A DNA stretch of 64,000 nt, taken from Rhizobium sp. LC145. GTDB taxonomy: Bacteria > Pseudomonadota > Alphaproteobacteria > Rhizobiales > Rhizobiaceae. A program made the translations under genes and the position numbers. Under the pieces are notes generated by a model. The model saw only the letters and a program-made list of their open reading frames with translations. It searched no databases and was not told where the DNA came from. The DNA lies in contig NZ_LBHV01000011.1 of assembly GCF_001005825.1 (NCBI RefSeq), forward strand, positions 62,001 to 126,000, read 5' to 3'. This document shows, in pieces, positions 25,334 through 33,601 of this stretch. Positions within the stretch are counted from its first letter, which is position 1. Each line of letters starts with the position of its first letter.

Positions 25334-25481
25334 AATACCTACTAGGGCATGATAGGGCGCGGGAAAACGTCCGGACCTTTGCGCAACAACAAGAAACTTT
25401 TGTTGGACATCGAAACAAACGAATAATTCACCGGAACGCGGGCCGATGCCGTAATGACATCGGCCGGTGGAGTGTTGGGCC

Positions 25482-26522
25482 ATGAACGACAAGCTGGCGC
25501 ACGGCAGGACCGATATGCGGGCGGAGCGCGATCGCACGCGGCGCTTCCGGGTCTGCGACTTCCTGCGGAAGGACGGCGTCGCCATCGCCAGTCCCGACGA
25601 TCGACTCCTGCCGGACGACACGCTGGTGGAAGGGGACTTTCTGCATGTCGAGCTTCGGCCGGGATTGTTCCTGCATTTCAGCGACGTGACCGAGGAGCGG
25701 CCGTTCACGGCCACGTCCGTGCTGCCCGAGGGCTTCTCCTGCATCTTCTTCATGGATGGAATGGTCGATCTGACGCTTGGCGACCGCGGCTTCCACTTCG
25801 CCGGACATCGAAAGAACGCGATGACCGGAACGGCCATCATGAGTGCGCGGTCGGAACGCTTTCAGCGCTCCTCCAGGCGTCGCCAACATCTGCGCCATGT
25901 CGTGGTGTCGGCCTCGCCGGAATGGCTGGATTTCGACGGATTGACGAAGTTCGGCAGCCCCGCCCAGGGAAAGCGGCTCCTGAACGATCACCTGAGCGAG
26001 CATCAATGGGTGCTGACGCCTAGAACAGTTGAACTGGTGCGGCAGATCCTTGAGCCGAGCCCGCTGGCGCCTCAGCTCCACAATCTCTTTCTGGAAGGCC
26101 GTGCGGTGGAGATCGTGGCGGAGAGCCTGGCCGCCACCCTGCGGACGGAACCCGAGTTCGACCGATCGGCGCTTCTGACGCGTCAGGACCGCATTAAGCT
26201 ACAGCGTGCCGCCGATCTTATTCGGGAGAGCCTCGACGCACCGCTCAGCGTCGACATGATCGCGCGCGGAGCGGGCGTCAGCGCCAGCGGCCTGCAAAGG
26301 CTCTTCCGGGTATCGGAGGGCGTGAGCGTCTTCGAATATGTGCGCCAACAGCGGCTGGAACGCGCCTATGCGCTTCTGAAATCGAACGAGGTGACGGTAC
26401 AGGAAGCCAGCGGCATTGCCGGCTATTCCAACCCCGCGAATTTCGCGACCGCGTTCCGGCGCCGCTTCGGGCTGACCCCGCGCGAGGTCGCCCGTCCGGC
26501 CGTCACGACCGGGCGCAATTGA
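25482..26522 (+). CDS. AraC family regulator of siderophore uptake (PchR-like)
   Basis: 346 residues. The C-terminal 100 residues carry the double HTH (DRIKLQRAADLIRESLDAPLSVDMIARGAGVSASGLQRLFRVSEG, and VQEASGIAGYSNPANFATAFRRRFGLTPRE). The N-terminal 200 residues match the PchR/FpvR-type sensor layout (GFSCIFFMDGMVDLTLGDR). Members sense ferric siderophore in the cytoplasm and switch on the cognate receptor. ATG 25482 has GGAG 10 bases upstream; an in-frame GTG at 25467 lacks one. It is divergent from the TonB receptor, its likely target. Confidence 0.86.
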   Translation: MNDKLAHGRTDMRAERDRTRRFRVCDFLRKDGVAIASPDDRLLPDDTLVEGDFLHVELRPGLFLHFSDVTEERPFTATSVLPEGFSCIFFMDGMVDLTLGDRGFHFAGHRKNAMTGTAIMSARSERFQRSSRRRQHLRHVVVSASPEWLDFDGLTKFGSPAQGKRLLNDHLSEHQWVLTPRTVELVRQILEPSPLAPQLHNLFLEGRAVEIVAESLAATLRTEPEFDRSALLTRQDRIKLQRAADLIRESLDAPLSVDMIARGAGVSASGLQRLFRVSEGVSVFEYVRQQRLERAYALLKSNEVTVQEASGIAGYSNPANFATAFRRRFGLTPREVARPAVTTGRN

Positions 26523-26538
26523 GCCGCGAGGCTTCCTT

Positions 26539-26757
26539 TCAGAACGAGCCGCGACGCTCGCGGATCAGCTTCACCCATGGGTTCGCATGGAAAACGCCCA
26601 TCAGCACATACATCGTGGCCATTCCACTCAGCGGCGACAACTGGGCATCCGAGCAGAGCATTTCCGCGGAGTGACCGCCGACCACACCCGTCAGCAGAGC
26701 CATGACGGCAAAGGTCGGCGAGGCTGCCAGCGGCAGCCAGTCTGCCCCGCGGATCAT
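26539..26757 (-). CDS. Small hydrophobic protein, partner of DUF899 gene (72 aa)
   Basis: 72 residues with two probable membrane segments (SPTFAVMALLTGVVGG and SGMATMYVLMGVFHA) and a basic C-terminus (LIRERRGSF). ATG 26757 overlaps the DUF899 stop (ATGA), so it is translationally coupled. No family is recognised with certainty; small membrane proteins of this size often follow DUF899 genes, but I cannot verify that here. It is convergent with the PchR-type gene. Confidence 0.65.
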   Translation of the reverse strand: MIRGADWLPLAASPTFAVMALLTGVVGGHSAEMLCSDAQLSPLSGMATMYVLMGVFHANPWVKLIRERRGSF

Positions 26758-27548
26758 GTTTTCATGCTCCCCTCCTGGCTCCGGAACGCGGCCTCTCCTG
26801 CATCCGACACCGCGACCCATTTCTCGTCGGGTGCGGCATCCGCGACATAGCTGTCGTGCCAATTCCACCACTTGTAGGTCGGGGTTTGGGGATAGCCCTC
26901 CGGCGAATCCTCCCACACTTCCTGCCGGCCGAGCGGCGTGATGTCGAGATAGTTCCAGGTGCTCCCCATCTGCTCGTCGCCGCGATTGTTGATGAAATAG
27001 GTGCGGAACACGCGGTCACCGTCACGGTAGAAAACGTTCGTGCCATGCCACTCGTCCACACCGAAGTCCGCATCGAAACTGTCGGTGATGGTAAACCACG
27101 GAATGTTCCAGCCCATGCGCGATTTCAGCCGTCTGATGTCCTCCTGCGGCGCCCGCGAGACGAAAACCAGAGTGGTGTCGCGGGCATTCAGATGGGCCGG
27201 ATGGGCAACCTGGTCGGCCACCATGGAGCAGCCCCTGCAGGCATGTTCGGGCCAGCCGAACACACCAAGCTCGAAGAAGGCTCGGTAGACGATCAATTGA
27301 CGCCGGCCGTCGAACAGGTCGAGCAGGCTGGCCTTGCCCGCCAGCCCCTCGAAGGCATATGCCTTCTCCACGGCCATCCACGGCATCCGCCGCCGCTCGG
27401 CAGCCAAGGCGTCGCGGGCGCGGGTCTGGGCCTTTTCTTTAACGAGGAGTTGCTGACGGGCCGCCTCCCACTCCTGCGGCGATACGACCGGTGGTGTCTG
27501 CATGGCCGGCTGTCCGCCTTCCCGTCCGTTCCCGACTGATGTAATCAT
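26754..27548 (-). CDS. DUF899 thioredoxin-like family protein
   Basis: 264 residues. The family signature is clear: SPQEWEAARQQLLVKEKAQTRARDALAAERRRMPW, a Cys pair in HACRGCSMVAD (Cys104, Cys107), DTTLVFVSRAP, MGWNIPWFTITDSFDADFGVDEWHG, and NYLDITPLGRQE. The fold is thioredoxin-like and the CxxC-like pair suggests a redox role, though the family has no settled function. AGGAGG lies 10 bases before the ATG. It is divergent from the TPR/HTH gene at 27668. Confidence 0.88.
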   Translation of the reverse strand: MITSVGNGREGGQPAMQTPPVVSPQEWEAARQQLLVKEKAQTRARDALAAERRRMPWMAVEKAYAFEGLAGKASLLDLFDGRRQLIVYRAFFELGVFGWPEHACRGCSMVADQVAHPAHLNARDTTLVFVSRAPQEDIRRLKSRMGWNIPWFTITDSFDADFGVDEWHGTNVFYRDGDRVFRTYFINNRGDEQMGSTWNYLDITPLGRQEVWEDSPEGYPQTPTYKWWNWHDSYVADAAPDEKWVAVSDAGEAAFRSQEGSMKT

Positions 27549-27667
27549 GATATCGATACCTCCTGATTTCGCGAATTCCCGCTCAGCGATGCTGATCTCT
27601 GTCTGTGGTGGGATGATTCTGGCATCGGAAATCGAATGGCGGGAGTAACAAGTGTGACGGGATTGCG

Positions 27668-28888
27668 ATGGACTCGCTGATCACGGCCGCGGCACATTCT
27701 CTCGCTGCGGGCGATCCTCTCTCCGCTTTGAAGAGGATTGCCTTGCGTAACGACGCACCCGCGCTTGCGCTGCGCGGCATCGCGATGGCGCAACTTGGGG
27801 ATCTTGTTCGGGCAAAGGACCTTCTCAAGCGCGCTGCACGGGCGTTCGGCCCGAAGGATGCAGTCGCCCGCGCACGGTGCGTGGTCGCGGAAGCCGAAAT
27901 CGCCCTTGTGTCGCGAGACCTCGCATGGCCCGTCAAGGCGCTCGACGCGGCGCGAGGGGTGCTCGAACGGCGCGGCGATCGGGCCAATGCCGCGCATGCA
28001 GGGTGCCTTATGGCGCGTCGGCTGCTGCTGATCGGCCGCCTGGACGAGGCCGTGCGATTGCTCGCCGATATCGATCCCGCGCCGCTCACGCCAGCCTTGA
28101 GAGCGAGTTACGAACTCGCCGCAGCGGGGATCGCCATCCGGCGTCTGCAAACGGAGATGGCACGCACCGCGCTCGCCAGGGCCGAGCACGAGGCGCGGAT
28201 TGCCGGCATCCCCGGCTTGATCGCGGAGGTGGAGAGCCTCTCCCTGTTGATGACCGAACCGGCCGCACGTTTCATCGCACGCGGAGAGGAACGTCATCTT
28301 CTGTTGGAGGAGGTCGAAGCATTGCTGGCTTCCGGGGCGTTCGTCGTAGACGCCTGCCGCAATCTTGTAAGAAACAAGGGTACGGTCGTCTCGCTTGCGA
28401 CCCGCCCGGTTTTGTTTGCTCTTGCGCGAGCACTCGCCGAAGGCTGGCCTGGCGACGTGAGCAGGGATTTACTCGTCAAGCGCGCCTTCCGGGCAAAGCA
28501 GGCCGATGAATCGCACCGCGCTCGGCTTCGAGTGGAAATTGGACGGCTGCGGGCGGAACTTAGGACCCTTGCGAAAGTGACCGCCACGGATCGGGGTTTT
28601 GCCTTATCCCCGAGCCACGCCGGCGAGGTCGTCGTGCTGGTGCCGAACGCGGAAGAGCAGAATGCGGCGGTTCTGGCCCTGCTCGCCGACGGCGAAGCCT
28701 GGTCGAGCTCGGCTCTGGCGATCGCACTTGGTATCAGTGCCCGCAGCGTACAGCGGGCGCTCGAACAGCTTTGGAGGGCAGGCAAGGTGCAGTCGTTCGG
28801 ACGGGGACGCGCGCGCCGCTGGATGACCCCGCCCATTCCCGGTTTCCCGACAACACTGTTACTCCCCGCTCCGCTGCACAGCGGCTAA
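27668..28888 (+). CDS. TPR-containing regulator with C-terminal winged helix
   Basis: 406 residues. The first 240 are alanine-rich helical repeats resembling TPRs (LALRGIAMAQLGDLVRAKDLLKRAARAF, NAAHAGCLMARRLLLIGRLDEAVRLL). A winged or OmpR-like segment (VEIGRLRAELRTLAKVTATDRGFALSP) follows, and the C-terminus has a DeoR/MarR-like HTH (LLADGEAWSSSALAIALGISARSVQRALEQLWRAGKVQSFGRGRARRWM). This suggests a transcription factor sensing protein partners or ligands by its repeats. It is divergent from DUF899 and followed 35 bases later by the propeller gene, so either may be a target. Confidence 0.75.
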   Translation: MDSLITAAAHSLAAGDPLSALKRIALRNDAPALALRGIAMAQLGDLVRAKDLLKRAARAFGPKDAVARARCVVAEAEIALVSRDLAWPVKALDAARGVLERRGDRANAAHAGCLMARRLLLIGRLDEAVRLLADIDPAPLTPALRASYELAAAGIAIRRLQTEMARTALARAEHEARIAGIPGLIAEVESLSLLMTEPAARFIARGEERHLLLEEVEALLASGAFVVDACRNLVRNKGTVVSLATRPVLFALARALAEGWPGDVSRDLLVKRAFRAKQADESHRARLRVEIGRLRAELRTLAKVTATDRGFALSPSHAGEVVVLVPNAEEQNAAVLALLADGEAWSSSALAIALGISARSVQRALEQLWRAGKVQSFGRGRARRWMTPPIPGFPTTLLLPAPLHSG

Positions 28889-28923
28889 AGTCGCGGCAGT
28901 TTCATGATCCACGGGGTATCAAG

Positions 28924-29565
28924 ATGAAAAGTTCCAGCGCCGAAATCCTCCGGGAATATGGTCCCTTTTCCGATATCGCCGAGGTGCATGGCCTCACCTT
29001 CGATGGCCGTCTCGTCTGGTTCGCGTCCGGTGACAGGCTGAACGCTCTCGACCCGGCCAGCGGAAGCGTCGTGCGCTCCATCGATGTCGCCGCGCATGCG
29101 GGGACGGCCTTCGACGGCCGGCACCTGTTTCAGATCGCCGAGGATCGCATCCAGAAGATCGACCCTCAAACCGGCACTGTCCTTTCCAGCATCCCGGCAC
29201 CCGGAGGCGGTGGTGACTCCGGCCTTGCCTGGGCGGAGGGGACGCTGTGGGTCGGAGAATACCGCAACAGCAAGATTCACCAGGTCGATCCCGAAACGGG
29301 CGCTGTCTTGCGCACCATCCAGTCCAATCGCTTCGTCACGGGCGTGAGCTGGGTGGACGGTGAACTTTGGCACGCCACATGGGATGGTGATGGAAGCGAT
29401 GTCCGGCGGATCGATCCGCAGTCGGGCAGGGTCCTGGAGAAGCTCGATATGCCGCCGGATGCGGGCGTGTCAGGACTTGAGTCCGATGGCGGCGACCAGT
29501 TCTTCTGCGGCGGGGGAAGCAGCGGAACGGTGAGAGCCATTCGGCGCCCACACCGGACGGAGTAG
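28924..29565 (+). CDS. Beta-propeller (YncE/glutamine-cyclotransferase-like) protein
   Basis: 213 residues made of four to five short repeats of the form WFASGDRLNALDPASGSVVRSI, LFQIAEDRIQKIDPQTGTVLSSI, LWVGEYRNSKIHQVDPETGAVLRTI and DVRRIDPQSGRVLEKL, typical of PQQ/YncE-like beta-propellers. No signal peptide is seen, so it appears cytoplasmic. ATG 28924 follows a GGGGTATCAAG leader with a weak ribosome site. Linked to the TPR/HTH gene upstream. Function not assigned. Confidence 0.8.
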   Translation: MKSSSAEILREYGPFSDIAEVHGLTFDGRLVWFASGDRLNALDPASGSVVRSIDVAAHAGTAFDGRHLFQIAEDRIQKIDPQTGTVLSSIPAPGGGGDSGLAWAEGTLWVGEYRNSKIHQVDPETGAVLRTIQSNRFVTGVSWVDGELWHATWDGDGSDVRRIDPQSGRVLEKLDMPPDAGVSGLESDGGDQFFCGGGSSGTVRAIRRPHRTE

Positions 29566-29650
29566 CCGGAATTGAGCCAGCCCGGAATGAATAGACATGG
29601 CCGGGCTTCCACTTGCATTGGCGGCATTTCTCGCGATGACGAAACGAAAA

Positions 29651-29677
29651 GCGGTGCCGCACATTGTGCGGCACCGC
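29651..29677 (-). terminator. Intrinsic terminator for the small exported-protein gene
   Basis: GCGGTGCCGCAC (29651-29662) and GTGCGGCACCGC (29666-29677) pair perfectly around a 3-base loop. Read on the minus strand the stem is followed by TTTTCGTTTCG. It lies between two convergent genes, so it may also stop the plus-strand transcript less efficiently. Confidence 0.75.
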
Positions 29678-29738
29678 GATGCACGATCGGGCGAGAATGG
29701 TTCGCAACGGAGCGCCATTCCCGCTGACAGCGCGACAC

Positions 29739-29972
29739 TCAGTTGGGGCGGGTAATGCCCTCGTAGTAGTCGCCGCTGTCGGCTTCGGCCGCGACAGCTC
29801 CCTTTTCCTTGGCGGAATAGAAGAAGGTCCGATCGTGCTTGATTGCCGGTGCGTTAGCCGCCCGCTGCGAGGAGGCCCCGCCAATGCCTTCGTAGTATTC
29901 ACCCTCGGCCGCGGCCGAGGCGCCTGCAACGGCGAGGGAAGCGAAAAATGCGATGATAAGGGTATTCTTCAT
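29739..29972 (-). CDS. Small exported protein with repeated YYEGI motif (77 aa)
   Basis: Signal peptide MKNTLIIAFFASLAVAGASAAA, then a short mature chain with EYYEGIGG near its start and DYYEGITRPN at its end, separated by an alanine- and lysine-containing linker (KHDRTFFYSAKEKG). AAAGGA precedes the ATG and a strong terminator follows. No family is recognised. Repeated aromatic-acidic motifs at both ends could bind a partner or a metal, which is inference. An exported-protein remnant lies just upstream on the same strand. Confidence 0.7.
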   Translation of the reverse strand: MKNTLIIAFFASLAVAGASAAAEGEYYEGIGGASSQRAANAPAIKHDRTFFYSAKEKGAVAAEADSGDYYEGITRPN

Positions 29973-30441
29973 TTTCGTATCCTTTCTGTTCGGTGCAGCG
30001 TGTTTGCGACCTGGCTGCTACCGATGTCTTGAATGAACTGCGTTTCAACCGCGGACGCTGTCGTCGCCCATCTGGCGATCGTCGCGCGAGGTGCGCGGAC
30101 GAACAGACGCGAACTCGGTGCCCGCGCTATCGGTGATGCCGGGGTTCCTGTCATCGATCCCGACAGTCTTTTCCGTATGCCACGTCCGGATGGATGCCTG
30201 GCCCTGTTCGGTGGCGCGGAAATGCCGGGGACGGTGGTGAGTGATGCCAGGGTTCCAAGCGTGGCAATGAACACTCACTTCATGGTGTGCTCCTTTCATT
30301 TTGCCTGTGGGTTTCAGACGGCTAACTCGCCGCGCTTCGATGGGTGGTACCTAATCCGTGTTTGGTCAGTCATTAGATACCGAAATGCGCATGAACCTAT
30401 TACCGGTGCTCACAAGTCGAATTCACTCGCGGCTCCGAAGC
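29973..30441. other. Intergenic stretch with remnant of a small exported-protein gene
   Basis: 469 bases between the YYEGI gene and the exported methyltransferase. The only coding-like signal is the broken small gene at 30045-30283. The part 30300-30441 shows no gene and lies downstream of the methyltransferase stop. Confidence 0.4.
30045..30283 (-). pseudogene. Possible broken small exported-protein gene
   Basis: A good ribosome site (AAAGGAG) precedes ATG 30283, but the third codon is TGA. Reading on in that frame gives a signal-like VFIATLGTLASLTTVPGISA; the more protein-like tail (TVGIDDRNPGITDSAGTEF, ending DDSVRG at 30045) is in another frame. This pattern fits a nonsense change plus a frameshift in a small secreted protein. 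The alternative is that a 101-residue frame from GTG 30274, or an 84-residue frame from ATG 30299, is a real gene. Confidence 0.3.
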
Positions 30442-31278
30442 TCAGTTGGTGGAGCGGGAAGCATTCCATTCGCCGCCGCCCTCAATGCTTCCCGTCATGG
30501 TGCCGTCGGTGCCGACCTCTCCGATATAGCGGCGGTCGCCTGCAAGAAAGCTGATCTCCCGGCCGTTCATCCTGGCCTCGCTGATGGGGAGCATCTCCCC
30601 GCCCCGGTTCAGCGATCCGGTCAGCATCTGGTAGGTCTGGGTCAGCGTGAGTTCGGCGTCGCCGAGGCGCCAGTTGCCTTCCACTTTGGCGGGGATAATC
30701 CACTTGTAGGCATTGCAATAGGTCGTGCAGTCGCCGCCCGCCTCGACCCGCTCGTCGGGCTCCCAGTCACCCATGTCGAACGTGTTGGAAACCACGCGCA
30801 GGCCGGGTTCCATGTCCAGCAGGATCGGACGCAATCTGAGGTTCAGTTCGGGCAGCAGGAAAAGGGTGACGACCGTCGCCTCCGAGAAATCCGATTCGAA
30901 GATGTCGCCCTGCACGAAGGTTGCGCGGTCGGTCACCCCGGCTGCCTCGGCATTGCGCTGCGAAAGCGCGACCATGTCGGGATTGTATTCGATGCCGTGG
31001 GCGCGCGCGCCCAGCCTCGCCGCGGTGATCACCGTGCGTCCATCGCCGGAGCCGAGATCGATGACGTAGTCGTCCTTGGTGACTTCGGCCATTTCGAGCA
31101 TCCGGTCGACCAACGCTTGCGGGGTGGGCACCCAGACGACATCCTTGCCGGCCTGGCCGACGGAGGGGGTGAACGGCGCCGCCTGATCGGCGGCAGCCGG
31201 GCCGATCAGCGTGAAGGGGCTGCCCAATGCGAGGGCAGATACCGTGCAGATAATGGCGGTTCTTCGGAAATGGAACAT
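30442..31278 (-). CDS. Class I methyltransferase with export signal
   Basis: 278 residues. The first 30 (IICTVSALALGSPFTLIGPAAA) look like a cleavable signal peptide. A Rossmann methyltransferase domain follows with motif I VIDLGSGDGRT at 73-83, HGIEYNPDMV, FVQGDIF, and the later TLFLLPELNLRLRP. The C-terminal part (WRLGDAELTLTQTYQMLTGSL to YIGEVGTDGTMTGSIEG) resembles a small beta domain. S-adenosylmethionine is not expected in the periplasm, so either the signal is a membrane anchor or the domain has another use. The permease gene lies 30 bases upstream on the same strand. Confidence 0.8.
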   Translation of the reverse strand: MFHFRRTAIICTVSALALGSPFTLIGPAAADQAAPFTPSVGQAGKDVVWVPTPQALVDRMLEMAEVTKDDYVIDLGSGDGRTVITAARLGARAHGIEYNPDMVALSQRNAEAAGVTDRATFVQGDIFESDFSEATVVTLFLLPELNLRLRPILLDMEPGLRVVSNTFDMGDWEPDERVEAGGDCTTYCNAYKWIIPAKVEGNWRLGDAELTLTQTYQMLTGSLNRGGEMLPISEARMNGREISFLAGDRRYIGEVGTDGTMTGSIEGGGEWNASRSTN

Positions 31279-31308
31279 GGCGGTTCTCCTGGTTGAAGTG
31301 CGGTTCGG

Positions 31309-32679
31309 TCAGTCGGGAGCCGTGACGGCGGTGCGCGCGGGAGAGCTCTTGGAGTGTCCCTTTTCGCCGGTTCGGCGGAAAAACAGGAGCGGCAGGCCCG
31401 CCGCCAGGACGGCGAGGCCGATCAGGGCCGAAACGCCGGTATAGGCGAGGCTGGCATGCAGCATATAGGCGCAGGTGAGGCAGAATAGGATCGGCGTCAG
31501 CGGATAGAGGGGTACCTTGTAGGGCAGCACCCGCTTGGGCTCGCGAAGCCGCAGAACGAAAACCGCGATGCCGGTGAGCAGCAGGAACCCCCAGAAAACC
31601 GGAGCGGTATAATCCACCATCGCCTGAAAGCCGTTGCGCGTGGCCGCGCCCATTCCCACCAATGCGAGCGCGACAATCCCCTGCGCGATCAGACCGTTTG
31701 CGGGGTTACTCCCGCGCTCGTCCCACTCGCCGATGCGCGGCATCAGCGTCAGATCGCGGGCCATGGCGAAATAGACGCGCCCGCCGGTGAAGATCGTTGC
31801 GTTCAGCGTCGAAACCGCGGCCACGACAATGGCGAGGCTAACGATGAGCGCGCCGGGCGGTCCTGCTACCAGACCCATCATGTCGGCGGCCACCGCCTCG
31901 GAGGCGCGAAGCCCGTCGAGTCCCAATATGGAAAGGAGCGCGATATTCGTCAGGACGTAAAGCGCCGTCAGGACGACGGTGCCCAGCACCAGCACCCTGG
32001 CGATATTGCGCGGCGCATCCTTGAGCTCGCCGGTGAGATAGGCGGCCTCGTTCCAGCCGCCATAGGTGAGCAAGACGAAGATCATCGCCATGCCGATGGC
32101 GGCCGATCCGGGCGCGAGCGCTTCCACTTCCGGAGCCGATCCCGGCGAGCCGAACAGGCCGAAGGCGATGATCGCAACGACGGCGCCGATCTCCACCATC
32201 GTGATGACGACTTGCAGCGTCTTGCTCTGCAAGGTGCCGGCGACGTTTATTCCGGTGAACACGACGATCGCCAGCCCTGCGTAAAGAGCGGGGCCGTGCG
32301 CACCGAGCGGGAATATCCGCGCGGCGTAATCGCCAAGGACGAAGGCGACGCCGGCGATCGCGCCTGTCTGTATCACGGAGGCGCGCGCCCAGCCGAAGAG
32401 CACGGCCATCGGCTTGCCGTAAGCGCGGGAGAGAAAGTGATATTCTCCGCCGGCATGGGGATGCGCGGCCGACAGTTCGGCATAGCACAGCGCGCCGATG
32501 AGCGTGACGATCCCACCGGCCACCCAAACGCCGATGAAGGCGAGTTCGCTTTCGACATTGGCGGCGACGATCGAGGGCGTGCGGAAGATTCCGATGCCGA
32601 CGACCAGTCCGACCATGATCGTGACGGCGTCGAAAACAGACAGCGAGGCTTGCGGAACAGTACGATCGTGTGCCGGCAT
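31309..32679 (-). CDS. APC-superfamily amino acid permease
   Basis: 456 residues with about 12 membrane helices. N-terminal helix 1 (FDAVTIMVGLVVGIGIFRTPSIVAA) has the unwound GIGIF segment that binds the amino acid carboxylate in APC transporters. The pattern YAELSAAHPHAGGEYHFLSRAYG and FTYGGWNEAAYL-like helix 6 (LTYGGWNEAAYLTGEL) fit the LAT/APC group. Substrate unknown. The gene runs into the exported methyltransferase and is divergent from the two-component system at 32870, which might control it. Confidence 0.88.
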   Translation of the reverse strand: MPAHDRTVPQASLSVFDAVTIMVGLVVGIGIFRTPSIVAANVESELAFIGVWVAGGIVTLIGALCYAELSAAHPHAGGEYHFLSRAYGKPMAVLFGWARASVIQTGAIAGVAFVLGDYAARIFPLGAHGPALYAGLAIVVFTGINVAGTLQSKTLQVVITMVEIGAVVAIIAFGLFGSPGSAPEVEALAPGSAAIGMAMIFVLLTYGGWNEAAYLTGELKDAPRNIARVLVLGTVVLTALYVLTNIALLSILGLDGLRASEAVAADMMGLVAGPPGALIVSLAIVVAAVSTLNATIFTGGRVYFAMARDLTLMPRIGEWDERGSNPANGLIAQGIVALALVGMGAATRNGFQAMVDYTAPVFWGFLLLTGIAVFVLRLREPKRVLPYKVPLYPLTPILFCLTCAYMLHASLAYTGVSALIGLAVLAAGLPLLFFRRTGEKGHSKSSPARTAVTAPD

Positions 32680-32785
32680 CCAGAACCCTTCCCTTGAGAC
32701 AATCGCTTTGCGAGACGGCGCTTGCAGGCCTGGATGATGATCGGCATGTGTCGCAGAGTTCTGTCAGGGAAGGCGGAGTGCTTCT

Positions 32786-32849
32786 CCGAATGTCGCAGGA
32801 CCGGCCGCCGACATACTTCGTTACAATTTTTCCCTAGGAGGACATTCGG
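32786..32849. repeat. Spaced inverted repeat in a divergent promoter region
   Basis: CCGAATGTC (32786-32794) and GACATTCGG (32841-32849) are perfect 9-base inverted repeats 46 bases apart, between the permease and the response-regulator gene. They could be paired binding sites, for example for the response regulator itself; no direct evidence. Confidence 0.4.
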
Positions 32850-32869
32850 CCTTCTCCTATTCTCGATGC

Positions 32870-33601
32870 GTGAGCACCACCGTCAGCCCAACACCCCATA
32901 TCGTTGTCGTCGATGACCATCGCGACATTCGCGATCTGGTGGGAAAATATCTGGCTCAGCACGGCTACAGGATCAGCCTGGCCGAGAGCGGGGGAGCCCT
33001 TCGGCGGCTGCTCGACCGCAGCTCGCCCGATCTCGTCGTGCTCGACGTCATGATGCCGGGAGAGGATGGCTTGTCGATCTGCCGCCAGTTGCGAAGTCGG
33101 GGCGAGCTTCCGATCATTCTCCTGACGGCAATGAGCGACGAGACGGACCGCATCATCGGCCTGGAACTCGGAGCGGACGACTACGTCACAAAGCCCTTCA
33201 ATCCCCGCGAGCTGCTGGCGCGCATCAAGGCGGTGCTCCGGCGCGTCCATAGCCTGCCGCCGCGGCGCGGAACCCTGAAGGTCAGGACCGTGGGCTTCGA
33301 CCGCTGGGTTCTCGACACGGGACGGAGGGAGATCATCGGCCCCGACGAGATCGCCGTGCCACTTTCGACCGCGGAATTCCGCCTCCTTTCGGTTTTCATC
33401 GACCATGCGGGACTGGTGCTCAACCGCGATCAGCTTCTCGACCTGACCGTCGGGCGCGCTGCCGACAGCTTCGACCGCAGTATCGACAACCAGGTCAGCC
33501 GGTTGAGGAAAAAGATCGAAGCCGACCCGCGCAACCCTGTGCTAATCAAGACTCATTGGGGCGGCGGCTACAGCTTCACGGCAAGGATCGAGCCGTCATG
33601 A
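32870..33601 (+). CDS. OmpR-family response regulator
   Basis: 243 residues. Receiver domain with acidic pair Asp15-Asp16, phosphoacceptor Asp59 (VVLDVMMPGEDG), Thr86 and Lys108 (VTKPF). The C-terminal winged helix (AEFRLLSVFIDHAGLVLNRDQLLDL, DRSIDNQVSRLRKKIEADP, IKTHWGGGYSF) is complete. The start is GTG 32870; its ribosome site is weak, with AGGAGG lying 28 bases upstream. Its stop overlaps the kinase start (ATGA, 33598-33601). The pair resembles the TorR/OmpR-EnvZ layout; the signal is unknown. Confidence 0.9.
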   Translation: MSTTVSPTPHIVVVDDHRDIRDLVGKYLAQHGYRISLAESGGALRRLLDRSSPDLVVLDVMMPGEDGLSICRQLRSRGELPIILLTAMSDETDRIIGLELGADDYVTKPFNPRELLARIKAVLRRVHSLPPRRGTLKVRTVGFDRWVLDTGRREIIGPDEIAVPLSTAEFRLLSVFIDHAGLVLNRDQLLDLTVGRAADSFDRSIDNQVSRLRKKIEADPRNPVLIKTHWGGGYSFTARIEPS

